Assembly: GCF_964204645.1 (NCBI RefSeq)
Contig: NC_134025.1
Coordinates: 15,220,001 to 15,284,000, forward strand
Length of the DNA: 64,000 bases
Reading direction: 5' to 3'
From: Tubulanus polymorphus
Lineage: Eukaryota > Nemertea > Palaeonemertea > Tubulaniformes > Tubulanidae
Below the pieces are notes generated by a model. That model searched no databases. It was not told the DNA's origin and worked only from the letters and a program-made list of their open reading frames with translations. The position numbers were made by a program, and so were the translations under genes. Positions 1 to 8,636 of this stretch are shown in pieces (position 1 is the first letter of the stretch; the number at the start of each line of letters is the position of its first letter).

Positions 1-495
1 ATTGCACTTCTATTAACTGAAGATGATAGTAATGATGTATAGATGTATAATATGATGACCGAACGTTTGATGAGGAATAACTACTGTGGTTAGATACAAT
101 TCTCATTCTTAGGATACGAATCGGTTGATTGAATTCGGTCATTTAAACTACTGGCTAATTTACAATGGTCACTATTGAAACGATTAATTGAAGTGCCCTT
201 GAAATCAAGATAGATTCCTGTTGCGTAAATTAACTAATTTTTAAGCGACCACCTTCTATTGTCGGTATTCGGTTAGCTCTTGGTTAGCCAGAAGTTTTAC
301 CATACAGACTCGGACTAGATGATTGACTTAAATCTTTGAATCAAAATATTGTCACTGGAGTAAATATATATTCCTTATTACACTTTCAGCAGTGATCATA
401 TTTTATATGTAAATTGAAGGTATTACTGTCATCTAAAGTTAATAAGGTATTAGAATCGCAAAATTTAAGTTGTTCAAAACCAACATGAAAATGAG

Positions 496-868
496 AAGAA
501 AATACACAATATCCGTGTATGGTGAATAACGAGACAAATCCCACGATGAATTCAGCTAAAAATCAAATGTTCTACGAGCAATGTTTCGGCTAATGCTATT
601 AGCCATTAGCCATCATCAGGCCCCCGTCGACATGAAAATATTGATACGTAAATCGAATCCATATCATAAGCATACTATACCACAAGTTAAAAAGAGTTAT
701 TTAGTTCGAATTAAAAGATAGAAAAATAAAAATATGAAAAGATAGTATGAATAAAAAGTTCATTAATTTCATTTATTCTATGAATTTATTTAAAGATTTA
801 TTTCAACAAAAGAGATCAATGCACAGTTAAATATATTGCAGTTGTATTGTGGATGAATATGTTTGAAT
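496..868 (-). repeat. Penelope-like terminal repeat remnant (family 2, copy 1)
   Basis: From 568 on, this matches 3062-3350 nearly base for base (direct repeat of about 290 bp). Its left part (496-560) resembles the terminal repeat of the nearby Penelope-like elements (the cacaatatccgtgta block). A hammerhead-like core lies on the minus strand at 583-619. It is a solo terminal repeat without coding sequence, from a family related to but distinct from the intact element at 3347-6230. Confidence 0.6.
583..619 (-). ncRNA. Hammerhead-ribozyme-like core (family 2 repeat)
   Basis: Read on the minus strand, CTGATGA is followed by a stem containing GGCTAA...TTAGCC and then GAAAC, the conserved core order of a hammerhead ribozyme. 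Penelope-like terminal repeats are known to carry such ribozymes. The stem here has an extra duplicated segment compared with the other copies. Stems I and III were not verified, so self-cleavage is not established. Confidence 0.4.
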
Positions 869-1389
869 AAATATCGTGCTTTCAAATGTTCTTGAAAAAT
901 CGCCAAGTGAGGATTTTACCTAGGGGATTTTTACCTACAACCATCTAAAATGCCCCAGGCCCTAAATCCAGTAGGTTTATGGCGAAAGGTTAAGATTAGG
1001 AATGTATTAGCAATATAATTTTTTGAAACAGTATTTTGTCTCCCGATGATTTGATTTGCAGGTCAGACTTAATGTTGACCAAAGTTCTTAAAGTGAATTG
1101 CTTTAAAGTAATAAATATCAATGAAACAATATTATAAATTTTGAAGTGAGTTATTTTGTAATAATCCAATTTGAGTGCACTCCGATGCATGCTAAATTCT
1201 TATAAATTCATTTATAAATTGAATTGATACATTTTCCCTCCTCACTTATTCATTCTATATTAGTTCTACTAATGAACATAACAGTGGCTTGTGCCTAATG
1301 TCAATAAGGAGCGATTGGGTGCCGCCTCTCTGTGTTAATCTATCACGAAAGATTTAACTCGATTAGAGCCGCTGAAAACGAATGTATGT
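869..1389. other. Non-coding stretch
   Basis: AT-rich sequence without a supportable gene. Two degenerate units of the GGGGATTTTTACC motif occur around 911-936. Nothing else recognisable. Confidence 0.5.
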
Positions 1390-1500
1390 AAAAATCCCCC
1401 CGGTAAATATCCCCCGGTAAAAATCCCACAAGGCAAAAATCCCCCCAGGTAAAAATTCCCCTAGGTAAAAATCCCCCCTGGTAAAAATCCCCCCATATCC
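1390..1500. repeat. C-rich minisatellite, about 15-16-bp unit
   Basis: About seven imperfect units of the form CCCCC(C/T)GGTAAAAAT. The reverse-complement version forms a second array at 1984-2113, so the two make an inverted pair about 0.5 kb apart. The G-rich strand has runs of 4-6 G. Confidence 0.75.
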
Positions 1501-1983
1501 ACTTTTACTATCCATAAAACTAGAGTAGAAAAAATTAACTTTTTACAACATTATTTAGGAATACATAAGTACATTAGGTATTTTATTTTTACTTTTAAAC
1601 CATAGTTTTTATAGAAAATTTCAAAATTATGATAGTGTCATTTTTGATGCATGTAGCTTGCATGTCGTATATGCTAAGTCACATAATAATGTCATTTTTA
1701 TGCACGTAGCTTGTTAAATGTCACAGATTATCCGAGGTGAATATTGTGACCAACACCACGGAGAAATGCCTCAGTTTAAATGACCGAATTCAATCAACTG
1801 ACTCGTACCCCTAGAATAAGTATTTTGTCTCTACACTTATTATTCTTTATTAAACGTTTGGTAACCGTATTTAATGGATGGAATTACTATACTAGAGTTA
1901 AGTAAAGCAATAAAGTGCAATAAGATTTCGAATCTATATTTTTTCAAACATAATAGCTGTTGAAAATTTTAGTGAAATCAATT

Positions 1984-2113
1984 ATGGGGGGATTTTTACC
2001 TAGGAGGGATTTTTACCTAGGGGGATTTTTACCGGGGGATTATTACCTAGGGGGATATTTACCGGGGGGATTTTTACCGGGGGGATTTTTACTGGGGGGA
2101 TTTTTACCTGTAT
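1984..2113. repeat. G-rich minisatellite, GGGGGATTTTTACC unit
   Basis: About eight imperfect 15-17-bp units of GGGGGATTTTTACC(TA). It is the inverted counterpart of the array at 1390-1500. An open frame through it would read as a Gly-Phe-Leu-Pro repeat, but that is a by-product of the minisatellite. Related degenerate units recur at 911-936 and 9610-9690. Confidence 0.75.
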
Positions 2114-3061
2114 TTCTTTGCAGCCTAGAGTTTATGCATACATGTTCTAAATCAAGACAAAATGCTCTATATCAGAGCCTATACTAAAGCATGCACTCAT
2201 AATTCGTTCAAGAGTCCGAGGCTTAATTGTGAGAGTTGTTATACAATGAGTAATTAAATGGTGGGATTACAATGGGAGAGATCATTTCATCAGCCACATC
2301 GTTGCCCCAGGGAGTTAGTTATATTCGTTATAGCCAAAATACCTTGACCATGGACTCTAAAACGTTTTAATGTCTAAATCGTTTTAGAGTCCATGACTTG
2401 ACAGAATATAGAAATTTGCCCAGAAAAAGTTATGCATATTCCAACAAAAAAGAATCAATAGAGACTTATATTATTTGAATTTAAATGAAGAGACGAGTAG
2501 TACTTTAAAGGTTAACTATTTATTTCGACGCACGAGCTTTCGCTTCTAATGTATAGAAGCTTCAATGAGTGAATTATTAGAATTGGTACATGTAGTAAAT
2601 TTCGGAAACAAAACCTAGTCTTAAGAACTACCAACATGGTTCCTACAGCCCCTCAAATCCCTCAAAAACCCTTCAAATTCCAAAATCCATTTTTGAGGGT
2701 ACAAAATCCCTCAAATTCTGAGTTTAAGCCCTTGGCTCCTCAAAATCCCCTCAAATTCTGACAATTGTATCTCTCAGAGAATTTTGTATCACCTATTTCT
2801 AAAGGACCTTTCATTTTTCAAACATTCTCTCAATGTAGGCCCCTACATCATGAATTGTGAGACAGAGTGAATTATGCATTGTGTTGTTTGTTGATAATCA
2901 CAGCAGATCATTGCTTTAATTACTGTGTACACAATGATGGATTGGCATTTTATACTGCGATTGTCTTGCTGGCCAGATTAGTTTAAACAATGGTCATAAG
3001 TGGGCTATAGGCCTTGTTATCATCCCCAAGTGTCCAGACTAACTTTCTCAATCATTTTGGA
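2114..3061. other. Non-coding stretch with a perfect hairpin and CT-rich repeats
   Basis: No gene. Positions 2349-2364 and 2380-2395 are perfect 16-bp reverse complements (CATGGACTCTAAAACG) around a 15-nt loop. Positions 2640-2770 hold short CCCTCAAATTC-type repeats. Confidence 0.5.
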
Positions 3062-3350
3062 ATGTTCTACGAGCAATGTTTCGGCTAATGCTATTAGCCA
3101 TCATATCAGGCCCCCGTCAACATGAAAATATTGATACGTAAATCGAATCCATATAAGCATACTATACCACAAGTTAAAAAGAGTTATTTAGTTCGAATTA
3201 AAAGATAGAAAAATAAAAATATGAAAAGATAGTATGAATAAAAAGTTCATTAATTTCATTTATTCTATGAATTTATTTAAAGATTTATTTCAACAAAAGA
3301 GATCAATGCACAGTTCAAATATATTGCAGTTGTATTGTGGATGAATATGA
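3062..3350 (-). repeat. Penelope-like terminal repeat remnant (family 2, copy 2)
   Basis: Direct copy of 568-868. The hammerhead-like core is altered here: the minus strand reads CTGATATGA instead of CTGATGA because of a 2-bp insertion, so this copy is probably inactive. It abuts the 3' end of the intact Penelope-like element, suggesting one inserted at the edge of the other. Confidence 0.6.
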
Positions 3351-3458
3351 GACGAGAAGATACACAATATCCGTGTAAGAAGATAACAAGAGAAATCCCA
3401 CAATAAGTTCAGCCAAAACGAGAAACTTGAATAGAAGAGTTATATATATTTGCGCAAC

Positions 3459-3489
3459 GTTTCGGCTAAAGACTATTAGCCATCATCAG
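3459..3489 (-). ncRNA. Hammerhead-ribozyme-like core in 3' terminal repeat
   Basis: The minus strand reads CTGATGA, then a stem GGCTAA...TTTAGCC closed by TAGTC, then GAAAC. This is the conserved hammerhead core with a good stem II. Known Penelope terminal repeats carry hammerheads at this place. Stems I and III are not resolved from this segment alone. Confidence 0.5.
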
Positions 3490-3811
3490 GCGTACTGAGT
3501 ACAGGAGAATATTACAAGATATTTATACAAGACCAAAACAATAGAAGCAGAGTGAGTGATTAAAATATTGAAAGGGGAATAGATTAAAGTAATGACATAA
3601 CAACTAGAAAACAATGCTAAAGTAAGCAAGGCAAACTAGGGGCAATGTAGATAAAAGTAATTAATAAACAAAGACACAAGCTAAAGTGATTAAAACGGGA
3701 GGACAAGCTAAGGGGTAATCAAATAAAACAAAGAGAAGGAACATGAAAGGCGATAATCAGTGAGTGAGTGGAAACAAGCAAACTATGATAAAGGCAAAAC
3801 AATGGAGGGAA

Positions 3812-6202
3812 TTAGTATAACGGGGGTACAAGAGAAGCGAGAAATTTGGAGATCAAAATGTTGTGGGGGGAGAAACCGTTATTCAAATTAACACAATTTT
3901 CCAAGTTTTCAATAATCAGGGCCGATTCCATAATGTGTCGTTTAATCTTTTCTGAACAGGGGAAAATTATGGAGGCATTTTCAAAATCAAAATTGTGGCT
4001 GGTTTCGTATACGTGATTGGCAACACCGCTTTCAGGCTTAAAATTCTTTACATCATTCTTATGTTCACGAATGCGCTTGTGTAAATCGCGTCCGGTTTCG
4101 CCGATATATATTTTGTTACAAACTTTACAGGAAATTTTATATACACCAATGTTCAGGGGTTCAATTTTGGGGGAGTTATGAGTAAGATTACGACTAAGTT
4201 TGTTGTTATAAGTAAAAATGAGTTGTTTGTTTAAGAGATGGAGGGGAGTTTTAGATTTTTCCAGAAAAGGAACAAAAGGTACAATAATAGGCTGTTTACG
4301 CGCGCGGGTCCCTTGAGAGTGACTGAAATGTGAACGACGGGCTCTCAAGAGAGCTTTATTCAAAATGTCGTCGGGGTAAGCTAATTTATTAAGAGAGGTC
4401 TTGATCTGGGTTAGTTCATCATCCAAGAAAAGGGGGTCACAAATCCTTAATGCGCGAAGGAATAAGCTTTGGGCAACACTAAGTTTAATGTTATGAGCGG
4501 TGAAGGAGAAATAATGTAGGTATGTTCCAGAGTGGGTAGGTTTCCTATAAACCGAGAATTTTAGACAAGACAAACAATTGTGTATACAAACATCAAGGAA
4601 AGGGATTTTCCCATCAACTTCCAATTCAAATGTGAAGTTCAAGGAGGGATAAAAAGAGTTAATAAATGTGAGAAATTGATCAATATCAAAGTCAAAAGGT
4701 ATAAGGGCAAGAATATCATCAACGTATCGTAACCAAAGTTTAGGGAGAGTATCTGTGTAAAGAGGTAGTAATTCGGTTTCAACGTGTTCCAGGAAAAGAT
4801 TTGCTAGAATGGGACTAAGCGGGTTCCCCATAGCCATGCCAAAAACCTGTTCGAAATATGAATTGTTGAAACTAAAAAAGGAGTTCTGGGTGCAAAGTTC
4901 AATTAATTCGATAATACAATCAGTAGGAATGTCAAAATTGAAATCCAACGAAGGAAGTTTCCGTTTAAGAAAATCAAGGGTAGGCCTAAGAGGAACATTG
5001 GTAAAAAGAGAACTAGCATCAAACGAAATGAATCTATCGTTACCAGGAATAATGTTTTTTAACCGTTCTAATAAATCTTGGTTGTGTCGTAAATGCGAGG
5101 CGGAGAAAGAACCAAGAGCCGGTGATAATTGTTTAGCCAGAAATTTGGATAAACGATAAGAGGGCGAATTACAATTAGATACAATGGGGCGCAGCGGAAC
5201 ATCTTTCTTATGGATTTTGGGGAGCCCATAGATATAAGGTAGGGAGGGTAGACGTGATTGAAATTTCGAAAGAATATCTTTAGAGTCCGGAAACCGTTGG
5301 ATAATACCAGACAGATTCTTATTGAATGAAGCTTGCATACGTGAGAGAGGGTTGGATTTCAATGGTTTATAAACATTAGAGTCACCAAGAAGGGAGAACA
5401 TTTTTTGATTATAATCACAGATATCTAAGAGAACAATTTTGCCACCTTTATCAGCTTTTGAAATACGAACAGAGTCTAGTTTTCTGAGTTCAGAGAGGGC
5501 AATCCTGAAACGACGAGGTAAAAATTCTGAGTAATTATAACGGAGGTTATCACAAATAGTTTGTAAGTTCATAAACATAAAATTGTAGTCAAAATTCGAG
5601 GAAGATGTCTTGCGCTGTTCTAATTCCGACATAAAATCCAGGATGTTCGTCTTGCGGTGAGGTAAATAAAAGTTCAAACCGAAGCCAAGGAGTTGAAGTT
5701 GATACAACGTGAGCGAAACGGAGGAGAGATTCACAATAATGTCCGTGTTGCTAAACTTAGTCCAAGGACTAAGAATAATGAGCTGTTGAAGTTTCGAATT
5801 AAGTTTACAAGAATTGTCAGAAAAATGACGGTTACCGGAGTCCATAACGATAGAGCTGAGTAAGTTGAAGAGATGCGGGTCCGGAAGTTGAGATCTGAGG
5901 TAATTGTGCGCTTGCCGAGATCTGAAGAAATGATAATCGCAATCATCTTTAGCTTTGCCGATCGCTGATCTTAGATGAGAATTTGCTTGCTTCGGAAATG
6001 GTGAATGCGAATCGAATTTCTTGATCCAGTTCATGGAGCGAGGAATCACCTTTTCGCTGAGGCAGTCTTGCAGAAATTTCACTTTGGTTTTTGCTGTTTT
6101 CGCTTGGATGTACCGCTTTTCATAAGTCCGAAAGCAAGAGATGAGATGTGGAAAGGTTATAAAGAAGAATTGAAGAACGATTTTTCGATCCGTGGGAAGC
6201 AT
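3812..6202 (-). CDS. Penelope-like element polyprotein: reverse transcriptase with GIY-YIG endonuclease
   Basis: A 796-residue open frame. The RT region runs from about residue 245 to 580: ADKGG at 250-254, YGLPKIHK near 325, FDASSLFTNVPL at 394 (motif A aspartate), MAMGNPLSPILANLF near 456, and the catalytic YVDD at 493-496. A C-terminal GIY-YIG nuclease spans about 686-770 (GVYKI, YIGETG, R near 710 and E near 759). RT plus GIY-YIG in this order is diagnostic of endonuclease-bearing Penelope-like elements, where the nuclease nicks the target and the RT primes on it. The frame is uninterrupted. The start lies directly after a terminal repeat with a hammerhead-like core, as in the family. Function is assigned by family; activity is inferred only from intactness. 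Confidence 0.9.
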   Translation of the reverse strand: MLPTDRKIVLQFFFITFPHLISCFRTYEKRYIQAKTAKTKVKFLQDCLSEKVIPRSMNWIKKFDSHSPFPKQANSHLRSAIGKAKDDCDYHFFRSRQAHNYLRSQLPDPHLFNLLSSIVMDSGNRHFSDNSCKLNSKLQQLIILSPWTKFSNTDIIVNLSSVSLTLYQLQLLGFGLNFYLPHRKTNILDFMSELEQRKTSSSNFDYNFMFMNLQTICDNLRYNYSEFLPRRFRIALSELRKLDSVRISKADKGGKIVLLDICDYNQKMFSLLGDSNVYKPLKSNPLSRMQASFNKNLSGIIQRFPDSKDILSKFQSRLPSLPYIYGLPKIHKKDVPLRPIVSNCNSPSYRLSKFLAKQLSPALGSFSASHLRHNQDLLERLKNIIPGNDRFISFDASSLFTNVPLRPTLDFLKRKLPSLDFNFDIPTDCIIELIELCTQNSFFSFNNSYFEQVFGMAMGNPLSPILANLFLEHVETELLPLYTDTLPKLWLRYVDDILALIPFDFDIDQFLTFINSFYPSLNFTFELEVDGKIPFLDVCIHNCLSCLKFSVYRKPTHSGTYLHYFSFTAHNIKLSVAQSLFLRALRICDPLFLDDELTQIKTSLNKLAYPDDILNKALLRARRSHFSHSQGTRARKQPIIVPFVPFLEKSKTPLHLLNKQLIFTYNNKLSRNLTHNSPKIEPLNIGVYKISCKVCNKIYIGETGRDLHKRIREHKNDVKNFKPESGVANHVYETSHNFDFENASIIFPCSEKIKRHIMESALIIENLENCVNLNNGFSPHNILISKFLASLVPPLY

Positions 6203-6315
6203 GATGAGACGAGAAGATACACAATATCCGTGTAAGAAGATAACAAGAGAAATCCCACAATAAGTTCAGCCAAAACGAGAAACTTGAATAGAAGAGTTAT
6301 ATATATTTGCGCAAC

Positions 6316-6346
6316 GTTTCGGCTAAAGACTATTAGCCATCATCAG
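6316..6346 (-). ncRNA. Hammerhead-ribozyme-like core upstream of RT gene
   Basis: Same core as at 3459-3489: CTGATGA at 6346-6340 on the minus strand and GAAAC at 6320-6316, separated by a 7-bp stem II. It lies about 115 nt 5' of the copy 1 start codon, the usual position of hammerheads in Penelope-like elements. Confidence 0.5.
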
Positions 6347-6668
6347 GCGTACTGAGTACAGGAGAATATTACAAGATATTTATACAAGACCAAAACAATA
6401 GAAGCAGAGTGAGTGATTAAAATATTGAAAGGGGAATAGATTAAAGTAATGACATAACAACTAGAAAACAATGCTAAAGTAAGCAAGGCAAACTAGGGGC
6501 AATGTAGATAAAAGTAATTAATAAACAAAGACACAAGCTAAAGTGATTAAAACGGGAGGACAAGCTAAGGGGTAATCAAATAAAACAAAGAGAAGGAACA
6601 TGAAAGGCGATAATCAGTGAGTGAGTGGAAACAAGCAAACTATGATAAAGGCAAAACAATGGAGGGAA

Positions 6669-8429
6669 TTAGTATAACGGGGGTACAAGAGAAGCGAGAA
6701 ATTTGGAGATCAAAATGTTGTGGGGGGGAGAAACCGTTATTCAAATTAACACAATTTTCCAAGTTTTCAATAATCAGGGCCGATTCCATAATGTGTCGTT
6801 TAATCTTTTCTGAACAGGGGAAAATTATGGAGGCATTTTCAAAATCAAAATTGTGGCTGGTTTCGTATACGTGATTGGCAACACCGCTTTCAGGCTTAAA
6901 TTCTTTACATCATTCTTATGTTCACGAATGCGCTTGTGTAAATCGCGTCCGGTTTCGCCGATATATATTTTGTTACAAACTTTACAGGAAATTTTATATA
7001 CACCAATGTTCAGGGGTTCAATTTTGGGGGAGTTATGAGTAAGATTACGACTAAGTTTGTTGTTATAAGTAAAAATGAGTTGTTTGTTTAAGAGATGGAG
7101 GGGAGTTTTAGATTTTTCCAGAAAAGGAACAAAAGGTACAATAATAGGCTGTTTACGCGCGCGGGTCCCTTGAGAGTGACTGAAATGTGAACGACGGGCT
7201 CTCAAGAGAGCTTTATTCAAAATGTCGTCTGGGTAAGCTAATTTATTAAGAGAGGTCTTGATCTGGGTTAGTTCATCATCCAAGAAAAGGGGGTCACAAA
7301 TCCTTAATGCGCGAAGGAATAAGCTTTGGGCAACACTAAGTTTAATGTTATGAGCGGTGAAGGAGAAATAATGTAGGTATGTTCCAGAGTGGGTAGGTTT
7401 CCTATAAACCGAGAATTTTAGACAAGACAAACAATTGTGTATACAAACATCAAGGAAAGGGATTTTCCCATCAACTTCCAATTCAAATGTGAAGTTCAAG
7501 GAGGGATAAAAAGAGTTAATAAATGTGAGAAATTGATCAATATCAAAGTCAAAAGGTATAAGGGCAAGAATATCATCAACGTATCGTAACCAAAGTTTAG
7601 GGAGAGTATCTGTGTAAAGAGGTAGTAATTCGGTTTCAACGTGTTCCAGGAAAAGATTTGCTAGAATGGGACTAAGCGGGTTCCCCATAGCCATGCCAAA
7701 AACCTGTTCGAAATATGAATTGTTGAAACTAAAAAAGGAGTTCTGGGTGCAAAGTTCAATTAATTCGATAATACAATCAGTAGGAATGTCAAAATTGAAA
7801 TCCAACGAAGGAAGTTTCCGTTTAAGAAAATCAAGGGTAGGCCTAAGAGGAACATTGGTAAAAAGAGAACTAGCATCAAACGAAATGAATCTATCGTTAC
7901 CAGGAATAATGTTTTTTAACCGTTCTAATAAATCTTGGTTGTGTCGTAAATGCGAGGCGGAGAAAGAACCAAGAGCCGGTGATAATTGTTTAGCCAGAAA
8001 TTTGGATAAACGATAAGAGGGCGAATTACAATTAGATACAATGGGGCGCAGCGGAACATCTTTCTTATGGATTTTGGGGAGCCCATAGATATAAGGTAGG
8101 GAGGGTAGACGTGATTGAAATTTCGAAAGAATATCTTTAGAGTCCGGAAACCGTTGGATAATACCAGACAGATTCTTATTGAATGAAGCTTGCATACGGA
8201 AGAGAGGGTTGGATTTCAATGGTTTATAAACATTAGAGTCACCAAGAAGGGAGAACATTTTTTGATTATAATCACAGATATCTAAGAGAACAATTTTGCC
8301 ACCTTTATCAGCTTTTGAAATACGAACAGAGTCTAGTTTTCTGAGTTCAGAGAGGGCAATCCTGAAACGACGAGGTAAAAATTCTGAGTAATTATAACGG
8401 AGGTTATCACAAATAGTTTGTAAGTTCAT
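6669..8429 (-). pseudogene. Second Penelope-like RT/GIY-YIG copy, 5'-truncated and frameshifted
   Basis: Nearly identical to 3812-6202 but begins at the residue equivalent to 211 of copy 1, so the N-terminal quarter is missing. A 1-bp deletion at about 6898 shifts the frame within the GIY-YIG domain after the YIGETG motif, ending the open frame at 6825; the matching sequence continues to about 6669. A run of seven G near 6721 adds a second length difference. The YVDD and other RT motifs remain. It probably arose by 5'-truncated reverse transcription, or is the truncated partner in a tandem array. Confidence 0.85.
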
Positions 8430-8439
8430 AAGAATAAGT

Positions 8440-8636
8440 ACACTAAAGACTATTAGCCATCATCAGGCGTACTGGCTAGGGTATCAGTACGCCTGATGAT
8501 GGCTAATAGTCTTTAGCCGAAACGTTGCGCAAATATATATAACTCTTCTATTCAAGTTTCTCGTTTTGGCTGAACTTATTGTGGGATTTCTCTTGTTATC
8601 TTCTTACACGGATATTGTGTATCTTCTCGTCTCAGC
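8440..8636 (+). repeat. Inverted Penelope terminal repeat and hairpin junction
   Basis: Positions 8440-8472 (minus orientation) and 8484-8520 (plus orientation) are reverse complements around a short spacer, and the plus-orientation repeat continues to 8636 as a reverse complement of 6204-6356. The result is a strong hairpin at the 5' end of copy 2. Inverted terminal-repeat fragments upstream of Penelope bodies are characteristic. Confidence 0.8.
8493..8523 (+). ncRNA. Hammerhead-ribozyme-like core in inverted terminal repeat
   Basis: Plus-strand CTGATGA at 8493-8499, stem II GGCTAA/TTAGCC around a TAGTC loop, then GAAAC at 8519-8523. Same core as the two minus-strand copies. Confidence 0.5.

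Larger units (their letters stand above)
62..1860. repeat. Diverged inverted-repeat pair, possible decayed non-autonomous element
   Basis: Positions 62-148 and 1772-1860 are imperfect reverse complements. The best-conserved core is TTGATTGAATTCGGTCATTT on the left, matched in reverse around 1776-1800. The 1.6 kb between holds a Penelope terminal-repeat remnant (about 500-868) and a C-rich minisatellite. No coding sequence is supported. It may be a fold-back or MITE-like element; I saw no clear target duplication. Confidence 0.4.
3347..8636 (-). mobile_element. Tandem Penelope-like retroelements (Penelope-class)
   Basis: Two head-to-tail minus-strand copies. Copy 2 (8429 to 6204) is 5'-truncated; copy 1 (6202 to 3347) is full length. 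A shared terminal-repeat block occurs at 3351-3500, at 6205-6356 just upstream of the copy 1 start codon, and in inverted orientation at 8463-8636. Tandem terminal repeats with an inverted copy beyond the 5' end are usual for this class. The two copies are almost identical in sequence, so the array is young. Confidence 0.85.

Noticed and set aside
1960-2187. Repetitive Gly-Phe-Leu-Pro protein (75 codons).
   Set aside because: It is a translation of the G-rich minisatellite with no promoter or conserved flanks.
4809-5159. 116-codon plus-strand ORF inside the Penelope RT (and its copy at 7666-8016).
   Set aside because: Antisense shadow of the conserved RT domain; repeated only because the element is repeated.
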